A stretch of DNA of 64,000 nucleotides, from NCBI RefSeq assembly GCF_022344005.1, contig NZ_CP092190.1:434001-498000 (forward strand), given 5' to 3'. Below, piece after piece: positions 21,228-29,370 of the stretch; within the stretch, counting starts at the first letter, position 1; the number at the start of each line of letters is the position of its first letter. The position numbers and the translations under genes are program-made. The notes below the pieces were generated by a model. That model had not been told where the DNA came from. It saw nothing but the letters and a program-made list of their open reading frames with translations, and ran no database searches. This DNA comes from Deinococcus sp. KNUC1210 (GTDB lineage Bacteria > Deinococcota > Deinococci > Deinococcales > Deinococcaceae).

Positions 21228-21401
21228 GCACGGCAGATCCCCAAGAAAAGGGAATTTCCCTGCCTTGAATGGGTGCAGTACTCCCTCGCCCGGGAACCGG
21301 GCGCAGGCACCAGGATGATCGCATCGTAGACCGCGCCTCTCCCTGTAGGTCTGGTAACTGCCACGGGCAGGGCGCTGGGGGACTTTACCGTGAGGTGTGT
21401 G

Positions 21402-21602
21402 ATGAATCAGGACCTACAGCGAAGCTACATCCTCAGCGCGACAGGAGGACAGCGGCGAGTATTGGTGTACCAGGATGTCGACCGCAGCAGCGTGACATAT
21501 TACGAGGAAGCCCAAACTGGAGAAGCGTGGGTTGTCACCAGCCAGATTCGTTCGATGCCCGTCAAGCAATGGATCGACGACACAACTCGGGCGACTAGAT
21601 AA
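21402..21602 (+). CDS. Small hypothetical protein (66 aa)
   Basis: A 66-aa protein starting MNQDLQRSYILSATGG, with a beta-rich pattern. GAGGTG lies 5-6 nt before the ATG. A hairpin (stem 21,615-21,624 with 21,640-21,649) follows. No family was recognised. Confidence 0.5.
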   Translation: MNQDLQRSYILSATGGQRRVLVYQDVDRSSVTYYEEAQTGEAWVVTSQIRSMPVKQWIDDTTRATR

Positions 21603-21614
21603 GAGCTAACAGAA

Positions 21615-21649
21615 GCCCCGCACCGGTGCCAGAAGGCAGGGTGCGGGGC
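21615..21649 (+). terminator. GC-rich hairpin terminator
   Basis: A 10-bp stem with a 15-nt loop just after the 66-aa gene; the T-run is weak. Confidence 0.55.
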
Positions 21650-21655
21650 GCTTCA

Positions 21656-21761
21656 GTCCTCTTCTCTATCCGGCAGCTCCAGCTCGCCCAGGAACTCGGC
21701 GTCGAGCCAGTACAGCGCAGCGTCTTCGAAGGCCTCGCGGTCTTCCAGCCACGTTTCGTTG
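21656..21761 (-). pseudogene. C-terminal fragment of the 20,539 protein
   Basis: Encodes TWLEDREAFEDAALYWLDAE and the rest of the C-terminus, nearly identical to the intact 89-aa protein. The N-terminal part is missing and the fragment is joined directly to another truncated gene on the opposite strand. Confidence 0.7.
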
Positions 21762-21764
21762 ACG

Positions 21765-21893
21765 ATGGCGTATCAAGCGGATATCCGGTTCAACTGGAAG
21801 CCTGAGAAGGTGGGTGACCTGAAGGAACAGATCGACGAGCTGATCGCCACGCTGATGGAAGACATCGAGGTGGATGACTTCCTGAGTACCTGA
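21765..21893 (+). pseudogene. C-terminal fragment of the 14,475 family
   Basis: A 42-codon frame (MAYQADIRFNWKP to DIEVDDFLST) matching the C-terminal third of the 103-aa chromosomal protein at 14,475-14,786. The N-terminal two thirds are missing. Confidence 0.65.
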
Positions 21894-21896
21894 GGC

Positions 21897-21931
21897 TTTT
21901 CCACAGCGCCTGTGCAGAAGCCTGTGGATCA
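21897..21931. repeat. DnaA-box triad, copy 3 (degenerate)
   Basis: TTTTCCACA, TGTGCAGAA and TGTGGATCA have the same spacing as copy 2. It lies just after the truncated gene ending at 21,893 and just before the end of the convergent pseudogene at 21,940. Confidence 0.6.
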
Positions 21932-21939
21932 CTTGGTTA

Positions 21940-22137
21940 CAAGTCTTCGGGCCCGAAAGGCCCTTCGCCAGTCAGCCACGTTTGCAGCACAGCGATCACA
22001 GCGGCCTTAAAATCCTCGTCCGTCTCTAAAAGCCGCGTAAGTTTGACTCGGGTGGCGTGGGAAATTCGCCTTCCTGGATGCCCTTGATCAACAGTGTAGG
22101 TTTAGCTCAGATGGCAGCCGGGTAGAGAGGTCAGACA
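21940..22137 (-). pseudogene. Frameshifted paralogue of the 18,770 protein
   Basis: Starts MSDLSTRLPSEL, then meets a stop and frameshifts, and resumes as LLETDEDFKAAVIAVLQ in another frame before its stop. Upstream DNA is also similar to that of 18,770-18,988, so the whole unit was duplicated. Confidence 0.6.
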
Positions 22138-22280
22138 TGCACCACTTCACCTGTCTTCGGTTCAGAAACGCTAGAGCAGTCCCTGTTATCTAAACGTCGT
22201 CTCGAGACATTCATACCCCTCAGCCCACACAGTGAGGGTGTGTGCCGGGCTGGGCTGCTGCCCCGCAATGATGGCAGAAG

Positions 22281-22315
22281 AGCCACGCCCATCTTCGGAT
22301 CTGGCGCGGCTCCCC
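22281..22315 (+). terminator. Hairpin with T-run, same family as 19,961
   Basis: A 9-bp stem (22,281-22,289 with 22,303-22,311) with the same CATCTTCGGATCT loop, followed by CCCCTTTTT. It is a good intrinsic terminator, although no intact gene precedes it on this strand. Confidence 0.65.
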
Positions 22316-22332
22316 TTTTTGTATCGGATTAC

Positions 22333-22430
22333 TCAGTAGGTTTATTTTTTGGCCTGATGACGACTTCCAGCCCCAGGGTATCGAAGACCGCCCTCAGACG
22401 CTGCGCGGGTAGCGGCTGATCATAGGGAAT
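22333..22430 (-). pseudogene. C-terminal remnant of a regulator-like gene
   Basis: Encodes QPLPAQRLRAVFDTLGLEVV then IRPKNKPTE. This end resembles the C-terminus of HTH/XRE-type antitoxin regulators, but that is only a guess from a short stretch. The start has been replaced by the end of the acyltransferase gene, which overlaps it. Confidence 0.35.
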
Positions 22431-23583
22431 CAGTCTGGCTAGGCTGCCGTAGCGTCCAGCTCTTTCCCAATCGCATAGCAGGCCGCTCCACCCACAGATA
22501 GGTGTAATGCGAGAGCAAGAGGGTGAGTGGCACGCAGGCGATTAACAAAAGCCACACTGGTACAATATTACCGAAGACATGTACAACAACGAGCATAACC
22601 AATGTATGAGTCAGATAAATGCTATATGAAATACGCCCTACCCACTCAATTGGACGCCACGTCAAAAGATTGTACGCCGTTTTAGAAGAGAGCGCGATAA
22701 TAATCGCCAATGCGGCAGCCAGCGTAATTCCCCAATCCAATAGAGTATTTTCTACAGGTGAACGGGAAGGATGCCAACCAAGCCAAGCGCAAATATACAA
22801 CCCGACACTCAAGGCCAGAACAGGTACATGGCTCGAACGTGGGAAAGAACGAAATATCTGGATCAGCTTGACCTGATGACGAGCGAGCAGGATTCCAACT
22901 AGGAACATCAGCAGAAATTGGAAAGGTTTCAAGCTTCCTTGGTATAAATTCCCCAACAAATTTAATATGAGCCCAACAAGGACAATGACCGGCCATGATA
23001 AGGAGCGGGAGAGGAAAAGAAGCAGAGGGAAAGCCAGAGAGGCCAACATTTCGTATCTTAACGACCAGACTACAGGAATGAATTGAGCGGAAAAGCGGTC
23101 GAGATCTCCAATAAGTAGAATATGATTCAGGTATCCTTCCCAGTTCATGCCCTGCCACGCCCCTCGAAACCAAGTACTCATACCAGCAACTTCAAGATGG
23201 CCGACAAGAAGATTGGCCAAGCCTGCGACACTGACGACTACGATATAGGGTATCCAGATGCGAGTCCACCGCTTTATTACGAATGACCCATAGTCAGTAA
23301 TCTTTCCGTTGATCACAGGCAACGAGAGAACGAACCCTGAGAGTACAAAAAATAGCAGTACCGCTTCATACCCTGCCCATACGAGATGCAAAGGGGAAAA
23401 TTGGAACAGCTTCACAAGCACAGGAGCATCCTCCTGGCCATAGGGGTAGATGCTTGGAAAGGTCAGCAGATAATGGTGAACCATGACTGTCAAAGCGGCA
23501 AGACCTCGTAAGCTGTCAAGAACCACGAGTCTGGTGGGAGACTTAACAATTATATTGCTCCGGAATTTCTCAGTAGCTATCAT
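22420..23583 (-). CDS. Acyltransferase-3 family membrane protein
   Basis: A 387-aa integral membrane protein of the OafA/acyltransferase-3 family. The N-terminal LDSLRGLAAL motif, FFVLSGF, the RWTRIWIP motif and about ten hydrophobic segments fit. Such enzymes add acetyl or other acyl groups to surface glycans. It overlaps the upstream SGNH hydrolase gene by 4 nt (ATGA), so the two are translationally coupled. In phages such pairs change surface antigens or block superinfection; that role is inferred here. Confidence 0.88.
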   Translation of the reverse strand: MIATEKFRSNIIVKSPTRLVVLDSLRGLAALTVMVHHYLLTFPSIYPYGQEDAPVLVKLFQFSPLHLVWAGYEAVLLFFVLSGFVLSLPVINGKITDYGSFVIKRWTRIWIPYIVVVSVAGLANLLVGHLEVAGMSTWFRGAWQGMNWEGYLNHILLIGDLDRFSAQFIPVVWSLRYEMLASLAFPLLLFLSRSLSWPVIVLVGLILNLLGNLYQGSLKPFQFLLMFLVGILLARHQVKLIQIFRSFPRSSHVPVLALSVGLYICAWLGWHPSRSPVENTLLDWGITLAAALAIIIALSSKTAYNLLTWRPIEWVGRISYSIYLTHTLVMLVVVHVFGNIVPVWLLLIACVPLTLLLSHYTYLWVERPAMRLGKSWTLRQPSQTDSL

Positions 23584-24638
23584 TGTTTCACCATTTGCCG
23601 AAGACGAAGTGATAGCAAGTCAGCTACCATCTCGCTTCCGTGAGAATCTGGATGTACTTGATCCACCGTCGAAATATGCCAATTTGAAGTTTCAATCAGA
23701 GTCACACCAGATAACTGGGAAATCATCGGCAAGGTATTACTCAGTGTCGAATTCACTGTGAAAGGCCGAAGAATAACAATCTGGCTCCCTGGGTTCATGG
23801 TATGCAGCGAATGAATCAAATCTATATAAGCCCGAATGAATCTTTGTTTCTCCTGAATGATATTATCCCGAATTAAAAGCCGATTATCGTTAGTGCCTAG
23901 ATTAATTACAATCAAGTCGGCATGGTCTGATTGGATCGGGAGACTATTCCGGTAGGCCACCACAAAGTGTTGAGCATCAGGCACCCCTCCGTTACCAGGG
24001 ACCAACAAGCCAGCATAGCCATATGCCGCGAATATGGCCTGCATGTTCAGTCGTTGAGCTGTTAGAAATGCGTACCCCTGTTCTGCCGCCGCGTTGTCTG
24101 GAAGGCTTCCTTTATCTTCGGGACGTTTCAGCACGTAGATGCCAGCAGTGATTGAATCACCGACAAATAACACTCGCTTACCTGAAAGATGAACAGGATA
24201 AAAAGTTCCGCGATCTATTACCGCTCCGCAAATGCTAATTCCACTTCCAGATTTCCAGACGGGTGCAGATTCGTAGATCCCTGCGGCGACTACCTGCACT
24301 AAATGATCGGTACGTCGAAATGTAGCGACTCGGATTGTCACTGGTTTATTGGATAGAGGAATCTTGAAGCGCCTGAAGATACCCTGATCCACTCGAACGG
24401 CTATGACCGCATCGTGTTCGGCTGCTGTCGGCGTAAAGGCACGCAGATCTAAGGCACCTGCTCCGTGAACACGGATGCTCAGGCTGTTGCCTTGAGCAAT
24501 AGTGGTGCGACAGTTGCCAGGAGTTGGGAACCATCTGCCAACAAAGGCAATGGCCTGCCCAGAACCATTCACAACAACTGGATGCTGCGGCTGACACCCA
24601 CATAACAGCAGAAGCAAAAAAAATAGAGGCAGACGCAC
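23580..24638 (-). CDS. SGNH/GDSL-hydrolase lipoprotein
   Basis: A 352-aa protein with a lipobox (LLCGC, Cys near 15). An N-terminal beta domain (about 25-145) precedes an SGNH hydrolase domain. The GDSITAG nucleophile motif, the Gly of the AAYGYAG region, LGTND and VHPDSHG (catalytic Asp/His) are all present. It probably acts on an acylated carbohydrate at the cell surface together with the downstream acyltransferase. It is the first gene of the pair. Confidence 0.85.
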   Translation of the reverse strand: MRLPLFFLLLLLCGCQPQHPVVVNGSGQAIAFVGRWFPTPGNCRTTIAQGNSLSIRVHGAGALDLRAFTPTAAEHDAVIAVRVDQGIFRRFKIPLSNKPVTIRVATFRRTDHLVQVVAAGIYESAPVWKSGSGISICGAVIDRGTFYPVHLSGKRVLFVGDSITAGIYVLKRPEDKGSLPDNAAAEQGYAFLTAQRLNMQAIFAAYGYAGLLVPGNGGVPDAQHFVVAYRNSLPIQSDHADLIVINLGTNDNRLLIRDNIIQEKQRFIRAYIDLIHSLHTMNPGSQIVILRPFTVNSTLSNTLPMISQLSGVTLIETSNWHISTVDQVHPDSHGSEMVADLLSLRLRQMVKQ

Positions 24639-24705
24639 TCACACAGTGTGAGGCGTCTGCCCTTTCAAGGTTATGACGTGTCTGTCCGCACAAGATGTCC
24701 GATCA

Positions 24706-25083
24706 TCAGCGGCTCAGCTCTAGATAGATGGGCAGGTTGCGGCCCGCCCGGTAGAACGTGGCACTGGCCCCGCTGACGCTGCCCGCCATGATGTTCACCC
24801 GGTACTGCTGGCCTTCCGGGACGTCGATGACTGGGCAGACCCACGTTCCAAGCTTGCGGAGGGAACACGGCGCGCCCAGGCTCAGATCGACGCTGCCGAA
24901 CACCGCGATGTTCGGGCCGTCGCCCACACGACTGGGATCGCCAGTCATCGGGCCAGGGCCAGGATTCTTCAGCAGGATGCTCGGGCCGATCTGCACCAGG
25001 CTCCCCTGTTCTCTCTGGACGGTTTGCAGGGCGGGCGCACAGGAGGCAAGACCAATTAGAGACAGCAACAGCAGCAGCTTCAT
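24706..25083 (-). CDS. Element lipoprotein (125 aa)
   Basis: A 125-aa lipoprotein with lipobox LASC (Cys 15) and a beta-rich mature domain containing one Cys pair. It overlaps the upstream 65-aa gene by 4 nt, making it the last gene of a three-gene unit. Its position after a membrane protein recalls outer spanin (Rz1-type) lipoproteins, but it is longer and has no Pro-rich tail, so this is uncertain. Confidence 0.65.
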   Translation of the reverse strand: MKLLLLLSLIGLASCAPALQTVQREQGSLVQIGPSILLKNPGPGPMTGDPSRVGDGPNIAVFGSVDLSLGAPCSLRKLGTWVCPVIDVPEGQQYRVNIMAGSVSGASATFYRAGRNLPIYLELSR

Positions 25084-25277
25084 GCCAGACCTCCGGAGAC
25101 TTCCAGATCGTGGATGGCTTCTTGAATCACCTGACGGTGCTCAGCGCTCAGGTGCGTGTCGCCATCGAGCGCCAGATCAGCGATGATCGGCTCGAGAACC
25201 GGCGCGAGCTTCAGAACGCCCGTCACGGTGATCTTGCCACCCGTCAGGTTCGTCAACAGATCAACCAGTTGATTCAT
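25080..25277 (-). CDS. Small phage-type protein (65 aa)
   Basis: A 65-aa acidic helical protein (MNQLVDLLTNLTGGKITVTG...). It is coupled by 4-nt overlaps to genes on both sides, which is the main support. Function unknown. Confidence 0.6.
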   Translation of the reverse strand: MNQLVDLLTNLTGGKITVTGVLKLAPVLEPIIADLALDGDTHLSAEHRQVIQEAIHDLEVSGGLA

Positions 25278-25831
25278 TTCAGTGGCTCCAGGCCGTTCAC
25301 CGGCTGTGGCTTGCTGGTGCTGGGCCTAAGAGCGGGTACCGCACCAACCACCCTGCCATCGGCGGTATGCAGCGGCTCTGTTCCAGGGGTACCAATCGAG
25401 TGCAGGACCAGCGGCGCAACGTTCGTAACGTTCACGGTGGGCATTGTCGAGGCTGCCGCCTGCTGGAGTTTGGCGTAGTCACCGAAGCCCTTGATCACGG
25501 CTGTCAGCAGAGCGCCTAGTGCGGCCCACCAGCCCGCAGACCCGCCGCCAAACGCCCCGCTGACCAGACCGAAGCCCACCACGAAGAGAGCGCTCAGCAG
25601 GATGTAGATGTACTGGGTCACGCTGCTCTGGAATTCGAAGCGCCGTTTCAGCAGGGCTGTGAGCGGGCTGCTGATCTCTTTGACCAGCCAACCAATCGCG
25701 AGGCTGGCAATCGTCCAGATGTAATCCGGGACTATCACGCCCGAGACGGGCGGAATGGTGGTTTGTGCGAGCACGACGGGCAAAAAACAGAACGCCAACA
25801 GAAGGCCAACAACACTCAGCAGTCGTTTCAT
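25274..25831 (-). CDS. Phage membrane protein with signal peptide (185 aa)
   Basis: A 185-aa protein with a signal sequence (cleavage near VLAQ), then two or three hydrophobic segments (VPDYIWTIASLAIGWL, YIYILLSALFVVGFG, AGWWAALGALLTAVIKG) and a hydrophilic tail. The layout fits a holin-like or lysis-accessory membrane protein. GAGGT 5 nt upstream of the ATG at 25,831 sets the start. It is the first gene of the three-gene unit. Confidence 0.65.
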   Translation of the reverse strand: MKRLLSVVGLLLAFCFLPVVLAQTTIPPVSGVIVPDYIWTIASLAIGWLVKEISSPLTALLKRRFEFQSSVTQYIYILLSALFVVGFGLVSGAFGGGSAGWWAALGALLTAVIKGFGDYAKLQQAAASTMPTVNVTNVAPLVLHSIGTPGTEPLHTADGRVVGAVPALRPSTSKPQPVNGLEPLK

Positions 25832-25932
25832 GCGATACCTCAAAAGGCGCGGCCCCACCACAATGGATGAGGCCGGAAGAAGGCGAAAAGTTGACTAATC
25901 AGGGAGCCTTAGAAACAATGAGCTGATAAGGT

Positions 25933-25974
25933 GTGACTGCTCAGCACGTGCTGAGCGGTCACTCTTATCTTTTG
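25933..25974 (+). terminator. Long palindromic hairpin, copy 1
   Basis: GTGACTGCTCAGCA pairs with TGCTGAGCGGTCAC (25,933-25,962), followed by T-rich sequence. A related hairpin at 26,641-26,670 lies on the other side of the gene at 26,042. Confidence 0.65.
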
Positions 25975-26041
25975 GCTGACTATTGATCATTTTGTAGATG
26001 TCAGGCAACAAGTGCGTCTAATTACTTTAGGAGCTTTATTT

Positions 26042-26512
26042 ATGAAATGGATAACGGTTGCCGTTGCTTTAGGTGCAATTGCTGGCGTCTTTAATTTTCA
26101 GCCAACCCTTGGGGAATCCATTCATGGGAATCTTCCTGGAAAATCAATCGCTCGTAAATGTCCTAGCGGGAAAGGATTGATATTGAATGGCACCTATCAA
26201 TTGATGGGTGTTGCTGAAAATAGCTTAAGCGTTGAATGCACAACGGTGAGCAAGACATTTAAAGACCTAATGATGAAAATAAATAAGACGTCGTGGGCGG
26301 AGTATTTCACCGTAAAAGATGCTACGTCCGCCATCTGGGCTCTTGCTGACACAGAAGTTTACCTGAAGCGGAAAGGATGGCGTGTAGTAATTCAACGCGA
26401 TGACAATGATATACATGCAGGCATGTATAAAAGAGATGGAAAAAGAGTATTTTTATACACATTTATTAGGGAATTAGATAAAAAAGCTATATTTGCGCTC
26501 TCAGGTGACTAG
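26042..26512 (+). CDS. AT-rich secreted cargo protein (156 aa)
   Basis: A 156-aa protein with an N-terminal hydrophobic segment (MKWITVAVALGAIAGVFNF), likely a signal peptide or anchor, and a beta-rich remainder. It runs rightward, against the surrounding phage genes, and is AT-rich. AGGAG 8 nt upstream sets the start. It is bracketed by two related palindromic hairpins. No family was recognised; it looks like a moron-type insertion. Confidence 0.65.
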   Translation: MKWITVAVALGAIAGVFNFQPTLGESIHGNLPGKSIARKCPSGKGLILNGTYQLMGVAENSLSVECTTVSKTFKDLMMKINKTSWAEYFTVKDATSAIWALADTEVYLKRKGWRVVIQRDDNDIHAGMYKRDGKRVFLYTFIRELDKKAIFALSGD

Positions 26513-26640
26513 TTATTCAAGCAATTTTTGCTGCGGAGTGGACACGAGAGTGGAGAAGCATAATACGGGGCACGCGCATAAGGGTGTTGCAATTTTGGTA
26601 TATATGGCGTGAGGGTGTGCGGATCAGATGAACAGAATTT

Positions 26641-26670
26641 GTGACTACTCAGCACGTGTCGAGTAGTCAC
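26641..26670. repeat. Long palindromic hairpin, copy 2
   Basis: GTGACTACTC pairs with GAGTAGTCAC around AGCACGTGTC. It shares its arms and the GATAAGGT flank with copy 1 at 25,933, in inverted orientation. Confidence 0.6.
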
Positions 26671-26772
26671 GATAAGGTAACGTCATCGAGTCCTCGATTT
26701 GCCCCCATTTATATCCCTACAAAGTAACCATAGTTATTTGTATTGCGCCATCTCTCATATCAGAGGTCTACT

Positions 26773-27144
26773 TTGAGTAAGTATTTGGATATGATTCGAA
26801 AAAATTATTTTAACTTCAAGGGCCGCACTCGGCGGCGCGACTTTTGGATTTACATAGGCGTAACGGCATGTATTATGGTTGTTTTAATATTTTTAGATTC
26901 AGCTATGTTCCCGAACGCTGAATCTTCTATAAAATACGGCCCCTTGTCGATTATGTATGGTTTAGTTATGTTTTCACCTAGCGTGTCCATTTGCATTCGT
27001 CGGTTACATGACGTTGGCTTGAGCGGTAACTTTATAATCTTTTCGTTTGTAAAAATCTTGATTCTAGCTGGTGTGTTTTTTTACCTTATGAATAGTCAAT
27101 CCGGAAGCAACAAATGGGGACCTAGTCCCAAGGCAACGAAATAG
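26773..27144 (+). CDS. DUF805 family membrane protein
   Basis: A 123-aa protein with the DUF805 signature: YFNFKGRTRRRDFWIY at the N-terminus, three or four membrane segments, RRLHDVGLSG and a final GSNKWGPSP. The function of the family is unknown. The TTG at 26,773 is preferred because AGAGGT lies 5 nt upstream; a longer frame from 26,743 exists. It is AT-rich, runs against the phage genes, and was probably acquired with the 26,042 gene. Confidence 0.8.
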   Translation: MSKYLDMIRKNYFNFKGRTRRRDFWIYIGVTACIMVVLIFLDSAMFPNAESSIKYGPLSIMYGLVMFSPSVSICIRRLHDVGLSGNFIIFSFVKILILAGVFFYLMNSQSGSNKWGPSPKATK

Positions 27145-27213
27145 CTTTAAAGGAACTATTCAGCCCGGCACTGAATCTACTCGACATGTACGAAAAGAGT
27201 CGAATTCACTGAA

Positions 27214-27828
27214 TCAGACGGGCAGTTTGTTCGGTATGATGTACACCTTGTCCGACCCGACGATCAGCGAGCCAGTGCCGATCTGCTGATTCGTCGCCGG
27301 ATCGAACAGCCGCACTGCCAGCTTCCCGGTGTCCGGCACGTGGGCAGGCTGGGCCGGAGCCATGAAGCCCGCCACCTGCGCCAGATACTCCCGCCAAGGC
27401 CACGTCGGGCCAGGACAGTTGTGCTTCGGGTTGATGCTGCTGTGCGGCACGATGGTGCTGCTGTTCGGCGCGATCCCGTACCGCCTGCAGATGTCGGCCA
27501 CCAGCTCGGCACTGGCCTTCAGTTGGAGAGCCGTCGGCGTCCACGGCCCCTTCGCCGGTTGCCCCTCATGCTCGATGCCGATGGTCGTCTGATTCACCGT
27601 GAAGTCGCCTGCCTGCCACGCGTTGTCGGCCTCCTGCACCATCTGCACGATCTCCCCGGCCATGCTGACCAGGTAGTGGGCGCTGACACTGCTGGCCGGG
27701 TTCTGGAACCACGCGATGGAGCCTTGCTGAGTGCCGTCCTGCACATGGATGACCACACGTTCGACTTTCCTGCCGCCGCGTCCGTGGGTGAAATTGCTTG
27801 GGCTGGCCGACAGTTGCTGGATGTTCAT
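27214..27828 (-). CDS. Phage N-acetylmuramoyl-L-alanine amidase (endolysin)
   Basis: A 204-aa lysin with an Amidase_2 domain. Zinc-ligand candidates are His28 (VVIHVQDG) and the His/Cys of the HNCPGP segment (about 135-140), with GIEHEGQ as the central motif. It cuts the bond between MurNAc and L-Ala in peptidoglycan at lysis. The C-terminal 40 residues form a small extra domain. It overlaps the upstream holin-like gene by 4 nt. Confidence 0.9.
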   Translation of the reverse strand: MNIQQLSASPSNFTHGRGGRKVERVVIHVQDGTQQGSIAWFQNPASSVSAHYLVSMAGEIVQMVQEADNAWQAGDFTVNQTTIGIEHEGQPAKGPWTPTALQLKASAELVADICRRYGIAPNSSTIVPHSSINPKHNCPGPTWPWREYLAQVAGFMAPAQPAHVPDTGKLAVRLFDPATNQQIGTGSLIVGSDKVYIIPNKLPV

Positions 27829-28586
27829 GGGGTCCCTCCGGGTGGGGGTGGATCGGGCGGCCAGACGGTCACTGGCTCAGCGTGTTTCAGTTCCAGCACG
27901 TAGAGCTTCCCACGGGCCTGATCGCGCATCGAGCGCATGCCGTACAGCTGATCCATCAGCACCGCCATGTCGTGCTTGACGGTCTTGAGTTCCTCTTCCA
28001 CCGTGCCAAGGCGCGTGGCGAGGTCGGTCTCTCGTTTGGCCGCGCCTGCCCCGCCCCGCCAGGCGTTGATCAGCAGCGATAGGCCGTACAGCGCCGCCAG
28101 GATGATACTGGCGATGCCACCTTTGGCAATAACCGGAATGATGTCGGCCTCACTCATACTTGCGGAACCATTTGGGGGATGGGCGACCAAGTGCTGAAAG
28201 AGTTTGTTCTTTCTCATGGCTTCGGCTTGCGCCTGGCCGAACATCGCAGCGGCAGCTATTCCCTCGACGACGGTGGTCCAGACTGTGGGGGTCAGACCAA
28301 CCCCAGCGGCGATGGTGCCTGCCACCAGAAAGAAGTAGATGGCCGTCGCCAGTTGGACCAGCCGCTGCAGCAGCGAGAGGCGAGGTGCGAATAGCAGGCC
28401 TGCCCACGCCACCAGTGCCCAGATCACCCAGTCCCGCACAGGCATCACATCCTCGAAGCGGCTGTAACCCGGCAACAGGTCCGGCAGGTGAGGCCGCAGC
28501 CAGAACACCACGCCGTACCCGAGCAGCACGGTCGAGAGGATCACGCGGGAATTCAGCAGGTTCCAGCGCCCTGGACGCCCGCCCAT
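27825..28586 (-). CDS. Holin-like membrane protein with coiled-coil tail
   Basis: A 253-aa protein with several N-terminal hydrophobic segments, a further membrane segment near 170 (GGIASIILAALYGLSLLI), then a charged coiled-coil region (TRLGTVEEELKTVKHDM) and a Pro-rich end. It precedes the amidase with a 4-nt overlap, the usual holin-lysin order. The start at 28,586 is chosen because the upstream stop and this ATG share TGATG. Internal Met codons could produce a shorter form. Confidence 0.7.
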   Translation of the reverse strand: MGGRPGRWNLLNSRVILSTVLLGYGVVFWLRPHLPDLLPGYSRFEDVMPVRDWVIWALVAWAGLLFAPRLSLLQRLVQLATAIYFFLVAGTIAAGVGLTPTVWTTVVEGIAAAAMFGQAQAEAMRKNKLFQHLVAHPPNGSASMSEADIIPVIAKGGIASIILAALYGLSLLINAWRGGAGAAKRETDLATRLGTVEEELKTVKHDMAVLMDQLYGMRSMRDQARGKLYVLELKHAEPVTVWPPDPPPPGGTP

Positions 28587-28960
28587 CAGCGCGGCTCCAC
28601 AGACTGCCAGACCAGGCCATCCCAGTATTGCCACTGCCAGCTGTTGAAAGTCAGCTGAGCAGTGTCAGGGACAGTATCGATACCGTTCGGGTAGACCTCC
28701 CAAGCTCCAGACTGCGGATTGATGGGCTCGTACGGGTTGCCCTGTGCCTTGGTGCTGACGGTACTGGACTTACGGATGCGTGCGATCCCGCCAGTCGGAC
28801 AGTCGCGTGGAAGTCGGAACTGAGCGTAGTAGCTGAACATCAGGTCGTAGTCGCGGTAGACGATCACCGGGCAGTAGATCGGCGGCGGGTGTGGCAACGG
28901 CGCGGCCAGGATCAGCAGAGGGCCGCCCACCATCATCAGGGCCAGGAGAAGCCGCTTCAC
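28586..28960 (-). CDS. Exported phage protein (124 aa)
   Basis: A 124-aa protein with a signal peptide (cleavage near LAAPL) and a mature part with many Trp, Tyr and Pro residues (QWQYWDGLVW). It is coupled to the holin-like gene by a shared TGATG. It may be a small structural or lysis accessory protein; no family is recognised. Confidence 0.6.
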   Translation of the reverse strand: MKRLLLALMMVGGPLLILAAPLPHPPPIYCPVIVYRDYDLMFSYYAQFRLPRDCPTGGIARIRKSSTVSTKAQGNPYEPINPQSGAWEVYPNGIDTVPDTAQLTFNSWQWQYWDGLVWQSVEPR

Positions 28961-28963
28961 GCC

Positions 28964-29272
28964 TTACTTCGCGGTGACCGTCTGCTCGTCTTCGAGCGAG
29001 GTGAACTGGGCGTTGAAGTCGCGGCCGGTCTCGACGACCCGCTTCCCGATGGTCAGGTTGTTACAGATCTGGCTGCTGTTCGGCTGGGCATCGGTGGAGC
29101 AGAACGTGGTGCCGAGGTGGCCGGGTTTCACTTCGGCGTCGGTGCGGGTCGGGCCGACCGCGAAGGTGTAGTCGCGGGTCTGGCGCAGCTCGACGGTCAA
29201 GGGTGGTGTCCCCTTCGGGCCACAGGCAGCGAGGGCAAGAGCAGCAGTGGCCAGGATCAGGATCTTCTTCAT
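28964..29272 (-). CDS. Element lipoprotein (102 aa)
   Basis: A 102-aa lipoprotein starting MKKILILATAALALAAC (Cys 17). GGAGG 4 nt upstream supports the ATG at 29,272 over a longer frame. It is the first gene of the lysis-region operon after a terminator, and could be an outer spanin or an exclusion lipoprotein. Not resolved. Confidence 0.65.
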   Translation of the reverse strand: MKKILILATAALALAACGPKGTPPLTVELRQTRDYTFAVGPTRTDAEVKPGHLGTTFCSTDAQPNSSQICNNLTIGKRVVETGRDFNAQFTSLEDEQTVTAK

Positions 29273-29324
29273 ACAGCCTCCGAGGTGCAGCAGAATGCCC
29301 GCCGAGACTGAACCAGGGCGGGCA

Positions 29325-29348
29325 TGAAAAACCCCGCCTAAGCGGGGC
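29325..29348 (-). terminator. Intrinsic terminator
   Basis: CCCCGC/GCGGGG with a 4-nt loop and TTTTT on the minus strand, ending the 86-aa membrane protein gene. A second GC hairpin (GCCCGCC.../GGCGGGC) lies just beyond. Confidence 0.85.
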
Positions 29349-29370
29349 AGACAGAAGAAAGAACGCTCGT

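Noticed and set aside
22095..22135. A tRNA-like D-arm (TAGCTCAGATGGCAGCCGGGT)
   Set aside because: No matching anticodon or T-arm follows. The bases are explained as the 5' coding part of the frameshifted MSDL-family copy on the minus strand.
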